Shown: positions 34,775-45,493 of the stretch, piece after piece
Layout of the letters: every line of letters begins with the position of its first letter
How positions within the stretch are numbered: position 1 is the stretch's first letter
Origin: Lampris incognitus
Lineage: Eukaryota > Chordata > Actinopteri > Lampriformes > Lampridae
DNA length: 64,000 nt
Assembly (NCBI RefSeq): GCF_029633865.1
Contig: NC_079212.1
Location: 99,791,582-99,855,581 of the forward strand
Reading direction: 5' to 3'
Position numbers and translations under genes: made by a program
Notes under the pieces: model-generated
The model's database searches: none
Told to the model about the DNA's origin: nothing
What the model saw: the letters and a program-made list of their open reading frames with translations, nothing else

Positions 34775-36078
34775 GTAGTCGCATTGGTGACTTAATAGCG
34801 GAAGAAGATGAAGAGGAACATGAGGGAGATAGGTGTGTTGTTACTGTCAGTACAATACAATTTTTCCAACATGTAGATTACTGCATTGTATAATATGTAT
34901 ATATATATTCACTAATCTTTCAATAGTGGATAGCTCTGTTCTGACTCATCATCTTGATAACAGGAAAATGTGTGGAATTATATTGCTTCCCACATGTATG
35001 ACATATCCTCATGTGTCCAGTGAGGTTTGGGCGACTCTACCTGATCATGACTACGACGTGAAGCCCCTTTCTGTGGAAGACCAGCTTGACGCAGTAAAGA
35101 AACGCATCGCTTTCCTGGAGGACGAAAAAAAAAAGCTGAAAAGTGAGCGTTTTGGTCTAGAACGCTTCCAGTGTGCGCCCAATCTGATCAGGTTTTATAC
35201 TGGTTTTAAGGATTACTACACCCTCAAAGCACTCTTCCTAGCTTTACAGCCTACTGCAGAGTCCATGGTGCAATGGACTCAAATGCAAAGGAACAGCCAA
35301 AACCTAGAACACATTTCTGTGTCTGGCTTCCATGCAGAGCATTTATCGCTGATTGATCAGTTTTTCCTGTTCTTGTGCCATGTGAGGCAGGGCTTTTTTG
35401 CTCTGGATTTATCTGTACGATTCAATTTGTCGCCGGCCACAGTCAGCAATAACTGTACGACGCAGGCCAACTATTTGCTCTTTATGTTAGGGACCCTCCC
35501 AATATGGCCTAGTAGAGCAGCAGTAGACGAGCTAATGCCACCAGTATTCAGGGAATTCTACCCAAACACAAAAGTGATACTAGACTGCACAGAGATCCGC
35601 AACGAGACAGCTAGTTCAAAGGTTTTGAACACCATGACATACTCCCATTATAAAAGTAACACTACACTGAAATCCCTAATTGGGATCACTCCCTCAGGGT
35701 CAGTTAGCCTGGTAAGTAATCTATACGCAGGATGTATTTCTGATAAGGAGATAACTAAGAGGTCAGGTGTTCTGGACCTCTTAGAGTCAGATGATGAGGT
35801 CATGGCCGATAAGGGCTTCCTTATCAAAGACCTGCTCGATGAAATAGATGTAAAACTTGTCATCCCTGCATTTTTAGGCCCAAGTGAACAGTTTAGCTGT
35901 GATGAGCTCAGACACACAGAGTATTGCTGGCTTGAGAATACACGTCGAACGGTCAATAAGACGCATAAAGGAGTACCACATTTTTGATGGGGTCATACCC
36001 CTTTCACTAAGTGGAACAGTCAACCAACTGTGGACTGTGTGTGCTCTCCTAACACATTTTCAGGGACCACTGTTTTAA
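34775..36078 (+). pseudogene. DDE_Tnp_4-type transposase, frameshifted
   Basis: The large exon follows a spliced-looking leader. Small putative exons end at AGATAG|GTGTGT (34830) and start after CTTTCAATAG (34925). The conserved part starts near 35020 (WATLPDHDYDVKPLSVEDQL), then a predicted coiled-coil-like LDAVKKRIAFLEDEKKKLKS. A helix-turn-helix segment follows (FFALDLSVRFNLSPATVSNN). The nuclease core has VILDCTEI (first D), MADKGFLI (second D), and [12 protein letters not shown] (E). A one-frame shift near 35905-35930 separates the last block. The protein cuts and pastes TIR-bounded DNA in the nucleus. With the frameshift and the incomplete THAP domain this copy is probably inactive. Confidence 0.82.
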
Positions 36079-36614
36079 ACCTTTGTTAAATTCAGCTGAC
36101 AATAAAATAGTGCACACAAACCTTAGATAGATTGAAACATATTTAACTTTATTTCAGTACAGTCCCATTTTTTAGCCCACACCTTGAGATGAGCAATCAC
36201 TATCTTCGTTTAGTAAACAATTGATGATTTGAGGTGGTAGCGAGTTCCAGTTTATTGCTACAACAGAATGACAGTTGACCAAACATATTTTAGTTTAAAA
36301 TGAACCAACAGTTTTGTTAAAGTTAAAGGACAAAGAATGAAAATATTGTAGATGGGACAATCTAATGTATAAATATTGAATGTACAGTATAAAAATGAAA
36401 TGTATCTTATTTTTTATTTTATTGTGATTAAACAGCTTGTTTGAATACAGCCCTGTGTGTGTGTCTCTCCTCACTGGCACAGGAGAGGCAGAAAGTACTC
36501 GAAAAAGAAAAGATTCAGCTTAGTTTTCATATTGTGGTAAATGACGGTAGGTGCTAAAGGTTGGTAGTCCAAACCATGTTTGCTGCTGGCCCCGGCTGCA
36601 TTGATTTCCGATTG

Positions 36615-36695
36615 AGTAAGAAGGGGGCGTGGCTAATTTCCCACCACTTGTTTTTTTTTTTAATCCAAGATGGCCGCGGCGTGAAATGGGCGTAT
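36615..36695 (-). repeat. right terminal inverted repeat of the THAP/DDE element
   Basis: Reverse complement of 33803-33881 with a few differences (two extra A/T in the homopolymer, GTGG for CGGG). Confidence 0.85.
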
Positions 36696-36698
36696 GGC

Positions 36699-37342
36699 TG
36701 CGCATTCTCGTGCGTAGTGTCCGATCTCCCCGCACTTGAACTCCGGGCACTCCCGTAGGATGTGTCCGGGCTGGAGGCACAGCCTGCAAACTTTAGATTG
36801 ATTATCGTGCAGCACTCTGGAGTATTCAATCCCTTCCAGCGTCTCAAATTTGGTGCTATAAGGTAACGAGGAGACATTTTCATTGAAACGGACTTTGAGG
36901 AATCTCGTCCCGTCAAAAACGTCCGTCCCGGCCCACTTCCTCCGCTTGATAAGAGACACCGGCTCCACGCCCCACTGCTCCAGTTTAGTAACAATTTGAT
37001 TGTCTGTGACATACAGGGGAAGGTTCAAAAAGGAGACGATCCTGGTGTCCCTCGTGACTTCTGATGCCACCACTCTGGAGTTTCTAATCTTGAAGCCGTC
37101 CAGCAGTCTTGTTTTCCCTTTCGGGTTACTCATCGTGAGCTCCCATCGCTTTTCGCCCTGCAGCCCAGTACTCTCCCACACGTGTTGTCAACCGCACGCA
37201 GAAGCTCCAACATGGAGATTTTGTCTTCTCCCTCCACGTCCACATTAACCACCAGGTCTCTGTCCATCTCTCTCCCTTCCTCCTCCCTCCCCGCCGCTCC
37301 CGCCATTTCCGCGGTGACCGCCGTCTCTTTCACCAACGCCAT
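36699..37342 (-). pseudogene. Tx1-L1 ORF1, N-terminal part with Zn knuckle
   Basis: Translation begins near 37342 (MALVKETAVTAEM), changes frame near 37190 and continues ELTMSNPKGKTRLLDGFK, IVSFLNLPLYVTD, GTRFLKVRFNENV (RRM-like region). It ends with two CCHC-type knuckles: CRLCLQPGHILREC, complete, and CGEIGHYAREC, which has lost its first Cys pair. The frame then runs into the nested transposon at 36698. ORF1 binds the element RNA to form the ribonucleoprotein. Confidence 0.85.
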
Positions 37343-37745
37343 TGCTGTGGCCCCTCCACCTCGTCTCTTTTCGTTTCTCCGTTCGACTCTCCACCACCAC
37401 CAATTCTCCTCTCTCCCCCTTCTCCATCACGCTTTCTGCCCCAGTCGGATTCGCGTCCTGCCGGGGCCTCTGTTTCCGCCGCCATACCTCCATTTTGTTT
37501 GTCCGTCTGCCCGTGGTCGTAAGTCTTGTCCGGTCCGAGTGTCTTTGCCGTTTGTGCCATTTTCGTGCTTCTAAAGCCACAAAAGTTTCCCCCGTGCAGC
37601 AGAAAGCTGCTGGGGGGGGGAGTTTGAAGCGTTATTTTCAGAAACTGCTCTCTTTTCCCCGTCGATTTAATGGTCTTTTTCGTCCGCTCCGCCGCCACCA
37701 CGCCAACCGCTCGACTAAAGGGTTAGACCCGTGAGCCAGCGTGTC

Positions 37746-38567
37746 TTCTTATCCATGCACGTTACAATACGTTTAAAGTTGTTTCCCTCCCTGTTTGCAC
37801 TGAATGGTCTTTTCCCCGATGGAATGCGGTAGAAACTAATACCTTTAGTTTTGCTAGACCTGTTCTGGCAACCCACAACACAAGATGACATTTTAACAAG
37901 TAAATATCAATCGATCAAAAATCCACTTGCACTCTGTATTGATTGGAGATGGAGAAGATGCCTCTTTTGCCGCCAAAATGCGCGCGCATACTATGCGTGA
38001 CGTAGTTCATCAGAGTCTTATAGAAACGTAGCAGTGGAAAATACGAGGTTCCCACTAAAGCCACTAGGTGACACTGTGCCCTTTTGGGTAACCCCCAATT
38101 TGAGATTTGCGCCCACGGTCATAGCGCGAGAGGAAACAGGAAGTGGAGGGTCTTCCGTGTTGAGCGACTAACCTGCTCTTCTGCGGAGCGTTTGCTGTTT
38201 TAAAAGGGGTAAATATGCTTAAAATGTTATTTCTGTACAAAATGATCAAAAGATGGACAAAATGTAATGTTTACCGCCGATGGTAATGTAGTTGGTCCGA
38301 TGTATACAGAGTTTATCTACATGTGACGAGTGACTCACAAGAGGACCGTGAGGTTGATAACTTTATGAAAGCACTGTAAGTTCATTTTACAGAGATGAAT
38401 TTTGTTATAATTCATGTTTCAGAACATTTAAGGTGTGCACCTTGTGCTAATCCACATTGTGCCGAAAATGTTTATTTTCGTTGTCTAGTGTTGTATGGGG
38501 TTGAATGGCTGCCGCCATTTTGTGCAAATGAGTTAGCACAGAAATAAAACGTATTGTAGCGTATTCC
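37746..38567. other. unassigned sequence with GC-rich patch
   Basis: Mostly unassigned. A patch at 37960-38215 has CpG-containing motifs (GCGCGCGCATACTATGCG) and an ETS-like ACAGGAAGTG near 38131. It could be an old promoter or repeat fragment; no exon could be supported. Confidence 0.35.
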
Positions 38568-38885
38568 GGAGGGCAGTCAGGGAACCGCCGCAGCCAGGAC
38601 GCGATCCCGGCTCTCCCGCACCCCGGCGACAACGTTACCCACTCGACTAAAGGGTCTTACCCGTTAACCAAGGGCTACCGAGCCTATTCATTACATTACC
38701 CACTTCCTTCGGGATTCACACGCCTCCAGTCCCAACGGTCACTGATGAATAGGCTCAGTAGCCCTTGGTTAACGGGTTGGACTCTTCAGTCCACTGGTTA
38801 ATGTTGTCGCCCACGGTGCGGGCAATTCGAGTTCGCGTCCCGGCTGTGACGGACCGGCTGGATTGCCCCCTGAATTCGCTGCAGT
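38568..38885. repeat. foldback of two inverted tRNA-like repeat copies
   Basis: The left arm (38568-38700, minus orientation) and right arm (38740-38885, plus orientation) are inverted copies of the repeat also seen at 28838. Shared blocks are GTTAACCAAGGGCTACYGAG, ACTCGACTAAAGGG and the outer TGTAGCGTATTCC/GGAATTCGCTGCA-like ends. The arms align at roughly 75% by eye over about 140 bp. The unique centre is about 40-70 bp. Confidence 0.7.
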
Positions 38886-39747
38886 GGTTTGATATATACT
38901 GCACATTTCATTTGGATTTCATTCAGTGTTAATGTACGAAATGTTCAGTGTTTTATGGAAACTGACCTTATGTTGTTTTGTTTCTTTTCTTTTCTTTTGT
39001 GTTAACAGAGGAGTTACCGCTGCAGTTATTTATGCATTTTATATTTGGTTACTGATTAGATACTGGTTTCTGTAGGCCCTTTAAGTTAACCTAAGATTTT
39101 GAGCACTCTATTTGAATGTTAAAGCACTTCATAGGGGTACATTAGTCACCAGGAATAGTGCAGTCTCTTTGTTTTTTTCTTCTTTTTTTGGGATCTATGT
39201 ACTACACTTTGAAGTGAGACATTGTGGCTAAAGTTGCAAATCTGTTTGTGTTAAAAAATCTTTGTTAAATCTATACCGCTTGAAAACTCCACTACTCTCC
39301 CCTTTCTGAAAGAAGTCGGGTAATACCTGGATATAGTTTTTGTCCTGTCATTCAAATTTCACTAGTGTTTCCATGGAGCTGCATCTTAAATTACTCTCTG
39401 AATGGTGCACGATGCTTATCTATGTGTTGACCGGACAGTTGCTCAAGTTCACAGCCAGGAGCCCAGAAGGCGTTCAAGCAAGCCAGCCACACTCCAACTA
39501 ACTTGACATGAACCAATCCAAGGTAAGTGACTAGGGCAGTTATCAATCATGGATTAATTGACAAACCCAGGGTTCTTGTAATATTTGTTTTGAATAAATG
39601 CTCTGTGAGTTACTGAGTAAGTTTAAGCTATCTTAAAGCTATGTAAACAGCCAGTTAGCTTACATTAGCTCTCTAATGTTAAGTGCATGGCAGAGAAATT
39701 AATGAAAGCAACTCTAAACCATGACATTTGGGGGGTTTTTTTTGTTG
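38886..39747. other. unassigned sequence
   Basis: No coding region recognised. A possible donor CCAAG|GTAAGTG lies near 39521, but no convincing exon precedes it. Confidence 0.35.
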
Positions 39748-39760
39748 GTTTTTTTTAGTA

Positions 39761-39909
39761 GCACAGCTTGTTCTATGCCTACCTCACTCTAATGTGGATA
39801 CAGAACAAGTGTTCTCAACAATTGCCCTGAACAAAACAGAATGTAGAAACAGACTTTGCACTAGGTGGGATGCTGTTGTTCATTATGTGCATCAAAGGTC
39901 ATCAGATTG
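39761..39909 (+). pseudogene. hAT-type C-terminal dimerisation fragment
   Basis: The frame reads LVLCLPHSNVDTEQVFST and then LNKTECRNRLCTRWDAVVHY before a stop at about 39908. This resembles the PHSNAxxERxFS block at the C-terminus of hAT transposases and related domesticated proteins. A long pyrimidine run ending in TTTTTTTAG directly precedes it, like a splice acceptor. No other hAT domain is adjacent, so it is a fragment or a lone last exon. Confidence 0.55.
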
Positions 39910-39995
39910 AACAATACTGCTACAAATACAAACTGCTGGTAGACATGATGGTCAAGTCCAAGTCTGCTGTTTGTAGTTGTACTTGGCCAAAATAG

Positions 39996-39997
<2 letters not shown>

Positions 39998-40082
<85 letters not shown>
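39998..40082. repeat. (TG)n microsatellite with CG end
   Basis: About 39 TG units followed by a short GCGCGCG stretch. Confidence 0.95.
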
Positions 40083-40084
<2 letters not shown>

Positions 40085-40928
40085 CGCGCGGGCCCTCGTG
40101 TGTTTATGTATTGGCTGTATCTGGCGTAGGATAGGTTCTTGTGTCCTTTTGTTTCTTTTTGCTTGTTTCTTGTATTTGTTACCATTTTGATTCTCCTCCT
40201 CCTGTAAACCCTTGTTATTGCCTTTTTAACTTATGAACATTCAATAAAACGTTGTAGTTTTGATATTGAAAACAACACGTCTTTGACTTAAATTACTGAA
40301 TGAACTTGTGTGCCCTTTATTGGGTTAGTGTATGCCTAATATTGTGAGAATCATGAGTGGAAGTCTCAGGGTAGCGTAGTCAGGCTATATACTCCCAATT
40401 GGTGCATTTGGTGAGATTTGGTGCATTACGACCACCGACTGGAATGGTGAGTGGAATAGAATGTCTATTTAATTAAAAAAAAACACTCGTCTTCTCAATC
40501 AAACTAGTTACATCTCTTGTTTCTGAGGGGGACTAAAAGCCTCAGCAGCTGCTGCACACCTTCTCCACAAACACCGACAACACCCAGAAACGTCCTTGCT
40601 GCACCTACAATTATGTCTGTTCTCTCCGATTTTCTTTGCACTCCAGCAGACTGTTAATTACCATTGCCAAAAATGACAAAAACTTCATCTGGTCCTTAAG
40701 AAATCAAAACTCAGCATGCTTCCTCACTAACTTGTCATCCTTAGGTTCTTGTCTGGCATTATTCTTGTTGTTTCTCTCCATTCCTTTTGCAGCTTCAGCA
40801 TATAACAATCCCTTTTCTGCTCTCATCTTAATCAATTTCTCATCTTAATCCTGTTTGGACACTGAGCTGATGCTGTATCATGTTTTCCCTTGCAGTGCAG
40901 GCAATTTGCTTACGCTTTCTCAACTTTC
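40083..40928. other. unassigned sequence
   Basis: Contains CAATAAAACG near 40242, which could be a polyadenylation signal, but no exon to go with it. Nothing else recognised. Confidence 0.35.
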
Positions 40929-41388
40929 ACAAAATAGAACCAGAGTCATATTCCATTATTCCTTGCTGAAGTATTCAGGTGACCTCGCCTGCTTTGAACA
41001 CTAATTTTTTTCAAAGTAAACGCTTCGGACCCCACAGAAACACTCAGTTAAGAGGATCCCAGGGATGCCAAGAGGCAGGAACTGGGACAGATGGTGGTTA
41101 GCCTTGCAGCGGACCAACAGTTTGATCCCGAGATCCAACTACGAGCTTTTTAACTACAACAACTTTAAGATATGCTATTGGAGCTGGAATTACCATGGCT
41201 GCTGGCACCAGACTTGCCTTCCAATGGGTCCTGATTGGAGGATTTAAAGTGAACTCATTCCAATTACAAGGCCTTGAAAGAGTCCTGTATTGTTATTTTT
41301 TATCACTACCTCCCCGAGTCAGGAGTGGGCAATTCTCGCACGTGCGTCCTTCCTTAGATGTGTTGTTTCGCAAGCTCCCTCCCTCTAC
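40929..41388 (-). pseudogene. 18S rRNA fragment, decayed
   Basis: The minus strand matches a continuous internal part of eukaryotic 18S rRNA, including the universally conserved 530-loop region. On the plus strand, GGAGCTGGAATTACC is followed by ATGGCTGCTGGCACCAGA, where functional 18S has CGCGGCTGCTGGCACC. Other matching blocks are CAAAGTAAACGCTTCGGACC (41012), GATCCCGAGATCCAACTACG (41123) and CTACCTCCCCGAGTCAGGAG (41309). About 460 nt are present with many CpG-to-TpG/CpA changes, so it is not part of an active rDNA unit. It is either a retro-copied rRNA piece or a dispersed rDNA fragment. Confidence 0.9.
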
Positions 41389-42453
41389 ATGTGTAAGCTT
41401 CATTCTTTTTTAAACCCTGATGGTAAATTGAATCCAAATATGTGCATGCGATTAAGTGCACGTACGGGTACGTGTGATTAAGCCCATGTACGGGTATGTG
41501 TGATTAAGCCCATGGCATCAAAATCTCACTCCAGCTAGGTACCCAAACTTGGCAACTCTGGAATGACATATTATTTCGAGAAAACTAGTTAATGAGAAAT
41601 AGATGCAGGCCACTTCAACTTCACTTCACCCATAGGGTGCATGATGCTAGCTAGTGAGTGCTGGCTAGCATCATTATTTGTAAATCTGTACACTTACAAA
41701 AAGTCGCCATACATTTAACAAAATTTTGTACAAAACAAACAAGTTGCATAGCTGACATTTCTCAATAACATTAATACTTACCCTTACACATTGAGTGGTG
41801 CTGCTACCATGTTCTAATGTTCTCTGTTGAGTCTGTCAGCTGATTCCTCAGTTTCTCATAGGCCAAACAGTTGTGCTCAATGTAACTAAATCTGATAGGT
41901 TAATTACATACCTCCGTCACTATCTTATCATGTTATTGGTTTGACTGATATAGTAGACTGCAGCATTTGCCTGCAGATTTAACAAAATTGAAACGATGAT
42001 TTTGGAAAAATGTGCAAGAATTTAATGTGGCAACAAACAGAATCTGATTAACAATAAAATAATCATTGCAACTTTATAAATCCAGTATAAGTATAGTCCT
42101 TTATAAGTCCTCCCTCAATGGTGCTCATTATGTTCTAAAACTAAAGCTGAGATGTGGCCTCAGCCCACTGCCTATTAATGTCAAGAAAGAAAGTTGGACA
42201 GAAGCTTATATATAATAAGACAGCAGATTGGCCTTGACCAAGATTTGACTTGGCGATATAGTTTTCTCATTCAGTATACAGGTGAAATGATCATTCCAAT
42301 TTTCTAGCTTGAAAGAGACCAATCCACACATTTGGGTGGTTTGGTTACATTTGGGTGGTTTCTCAACTTAGGGTTTGTTAGATTGTCAACAAACTAGAAG
42401 GAAAGAAATCAAATTGAAGAAAGACATGTCCTCTCACGAATGACTGATAAAAT
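41389..42453. other. unassigned sequence with short tandem repeat
   Basis: A roughly 26-bp unit containing ACGTGTGATTAAGCCCATG is repeated two to three times at 41444-41514. The rest is unassigned. Confidence 0.4.
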
Positions 42454-42461
42454 CTTAAAAG

Positions 42462-43239
42462 CACTGGCGTAACATATTTATTATGGGCCCTGGTGTAAGC
42501 AACCCTCGTACACCCCCCCCCCCCCGTCTCTCTCTCACTCGCTCACACACACACACCACCACCACCATAGGTGGGTTTAGTAAGTAATTTTAGTAATTTA
42601 TTTGTATAGCACCTTTCACAGATATACAATCACAAAGTGCTTCACAGCATAAAATATAACAAATAAAATAGAAATATCAAAGTAACAGACAAAGTTTACA
42701 CAGATTAGTTATTGTAAAGGTCAGTACGTCAAAGATTGGCTACACTTCAGAACCACGGAGAGCGGACGCACCACGGACAGAGTTCGGAAACCTAAACAGA
42801 CGGTCTCTAAATCAAATCAGTTGACAAGGCAATGAAACAAGTCAACACAGCAACTAGGCTGTAATATAGCTAACAGCCTTGTCATTCGACAGTAACAAGG
42901 GAGCACACATCAGACTCAAAACCTGGTAGATTGCATGGTTTGGCACGCACGCAGAACACATTGCAGCTTTCCTTTTTTTCCTTGCTCTCCTTCCTCTTTT
43001 TACATCCACTTTTATATGTGTAACTCATGCTTTCTTGCTTGATTTTATTTTTCTAACATTACTTAGGTAGGCTAGATAGGTAAATGATATTGCGCGCGCT
43101 AAACAAGCTGTCATCACATGCTCAAAACAGACACATAACATTGGACTAGGACAATGCATGCAGAAATATTGACGGGCCCCCCCTAGCGACGGGCCCTGGT
43201 GCCACTGCATCGGCTGCACCACCTATATTTACGCCCGTG
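42462..43239. mobile_element. hAT-like non-autonomous element (778 bp)
   Basis: The ends CACTGGCGTAA and TTACGCCCGTG are inverted repeats, and an 8-bp duplication CTTAAAAG flanks the element (42454-42461 and 43240-43247). Eight-base duplications are the hallmark of hAT insertions. Inside are a C-run, a CT/CA-rich stretch and a fragment with TTTATTTGTATAGCACCTTT like a LINE 3' UTR. No transposase is encoded. Confidence 0.75.
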
Positions 43240-43247
43240 CTTAAAAG

Positions 43248-44139
43248 CATTTTTGAGCTTATGGAGGAAGAGGCGGAAGAAAAACACAGGCAGGTCTTAG
43301 AGAGCATGAGTGTATCTAAATGCGGCAACAAAAAAAGGCAAAAATGTGTCTCATGAAAACACAGCTATAGCTTAGCATTAGATTAGGACATATTTTCCGT
43401 TAAAGTCAGAGGATGATCTGAGCCATGAATTTAGTAGTTAAGGGGACAAAGGTACAAAAAAGTGCAAGAACTGTTGACATCAATTGGTGAGGTGAGGCAT
43501 TGTGACTCCCTCATCACTATGCAACCATGATGCACATTTCTACCCTTGGAACAGAATTGCAGGGAATTTTTAGTCCATTTTTAAGTCAACCAAAAAAAAA
43601 AAAAAAACATCAAAGTGGCAAGCGCGAGGCATGGCATCAAAGATAGGAATGTGGATTAAATGGGAGAAATAACATTAAGCCATTGTATGTCATTCCAAGC
43701 TTATGAATAGACAACATGTTTATAAATGTACATTTTTGATATTAAAGTGGAAGAACTGTTGAATGTAAGCTTGGCGATGCCCTTTCTGATGGCAGAAAAA
43801 AATGTCTTCATTTACGGGTGTTGCTTTGGCAGATTAAGAGAGTAGCAAGTTGGTTCACGCACCAAACACAATTTGCAAATTCTGCCATTTGTAAGTTGAA
43901 TATGTATGCCAGTGTTTATGTATCTGTTTGAGTGGTTGATGCAGCTAGAGAAGTGCTATAAAAAATGCAACTTGATTGCTTGATTGATTGATTGATCTGT
44001 CTTAATGAGTGCAATACATTGGCAGCTGCTCACCAAAATTTTGGGTGAAGCAACCACTCAACCAACCCCCCCCCCCCATTTTTAAAACATCCCTCACTGT
44101 ATGTGTAAAAACAACGAATCATTAAGCAGATAAATCCCA
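43248..44139. other. unassigned sequence
   Basis: A poly-A run lies at 43593-43607 and a C-run near 44068. No gene or named repeat is recognised. Confidence 0.4.
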
Positions 44140-45493
44140 GCATATTACAGGGTTCATACGGTCATGAAAAACCTGGAAAAGTCATGGAAATCTAAAATGC
44201 AATTTCCAGGCCCTGGAAAAGTTATGGAAATATATATTTACCTTTAAAGTTTTGGAAAAGTCATGGAAATATAGCTAAATTTGTGTCAAATGTAATTGCT
44301 AATTAATCCAAGCGTAAAAAATAAAACTAGATGGGCACATAACCGTCGCGGTATTTTGGTGGTGTGTGAGAAGTTATTTCAGTCTGTGATTACAGCCCGC
44401 CCACTACCCCTCCTGTGTGCTAAGGTGGCAAACCTGCTGTGCCAACATGCCAGGGAAGTGCAGCTTCAATAATACATGGCTTTATAAGGATAACTACCAA
44501 TTGTGGCTGGCAAAAGACATTGACCTAAAATGAGCTAAATGTAAGGTGTGCTGTAAAACATTCAATATTTCGAATATGGGTGAGGCTGCACTTGGTAGCC
44601 ACATGAAGGGGAAAAAGTACAAGGCATCTGCCACTACTGCTAGCACTGCAATTCCCATTGGTGAGTTTATGAACGCTGGCGTATCAAATACGTCCAGCAA
44701 CGCTACTGCAGCTTCAACAATGAAGAAACACAACTTTGGACATTTCAACAAAAAACGAAGTCCTCAAAGTAGAGATTATGTAGGCATTAAAAATCATGAA
44801 TTTGCACTACTCATTCAAGTCAACAGAGGACACGAGCTGTCTTTTTGCAGCCATGTTCCCGGACTGCGGGATTGCAGCAAAATTTGCCTGCGGTGAGAGA
44901 AAGTGTGTGTATGTCTGCACAGTTGGGCTTGCTCCGTATTTTAAGGGGCTCTTACTGGCAGAAGTGTCCCAACAAACGGCATATGTAGTGCTATTTGACG
45001 AGAGCCTAAACCACCATTGGCAGTCTAAACAAATGGATTGACGTGAGGCTGTGGGAAGGAGCACAGGTTAAGACTAAATACATTGGCTCAGAATTTTTGG
45101 GACATTCCATTGCAGTTGATATCGTCAAAAATGTAAACAAAGTGCTGTCTGAGACAGGAGTTCATAACTTCATGCAGCTGTCTGTGGATGGGCCAAACGT
45201 GAACTGGAAAGCGTCTGAACAAATACAGACAAATCGCTTCTCCACATTGGATCTTGCGGTTTGCATATCGTGCACAATGCTTTCACAGAGGGATGCAAAG
45301 CTACCAGCTGGGACATTGAGCATACACTCTTGAGCCTATACTTGCTTTTCCGTGATTGTCACACTCGTCATGAAGACTTTGTCACTGTCACTGGACGCAG
45401 CACCATGATGCTCAGGTTCTGCAGACACCATTTGCTTGAAAATGTTGGTGTGTCTGACCAAGCTTTGAAGCTTTGGCCCCACATGACAACCTA

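Larger units (their letters stand above)
33803..36695 (+). mobile_element. THAP/DDE_Tnp_4 transposon (PIF/Harbinger-ISL2EU-like) nested in L1 ORF1
   Basis: The ends are a 79-81-bp inverted repeat beginning ATACGCCCATTTCACGCC (33803-33881 and 36615-36695). A GGC trinucleotide lies on both sides (33800-33802 and 36696-36698). The interior holds a plus-strand spliced gene: a THAP-type exon and a DDE transposase. The length is 2893 bp. It inserted after the L1. A 3-bp target is usual for PIF/Harbinger, though GGC is not the usual TWA. The ISL2EU label is inferred from the THAP plus DDE_Tnp_4 pairing. Confidence 0.85.
28944..37704 (-). mobile_element. Tx1-clade L1 retrotransposon, near full length, with nested transposon
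   Basis: A perfect 20-bp duplication AACCGCTCGACTAAAGGGTT (28924-28943 and 37705-37724) frames the element. On the minus strand the order is 5' leader, ORF1 with Zn knuckles, ORF2 with APE endonuclease and RT, and a 3' end AATAAAAGACAATAAA with poly(A). Removing the 2.9-kb transposon at 33803-36695 leaves about 5.9 kb, a normal full length. The insertion lies in the A-box of a tRNA-like repeat. Only a few disabling changes are present, so the insertion is fairly young. Confidence 0.9.

Noticed and set aside
38080..38220. Promoter and first exon of a host gene
   Set aside because: An ETS-like ACAGGAAGTG and some CpG are present, but there is no supported exon, donor or downstream coding region.
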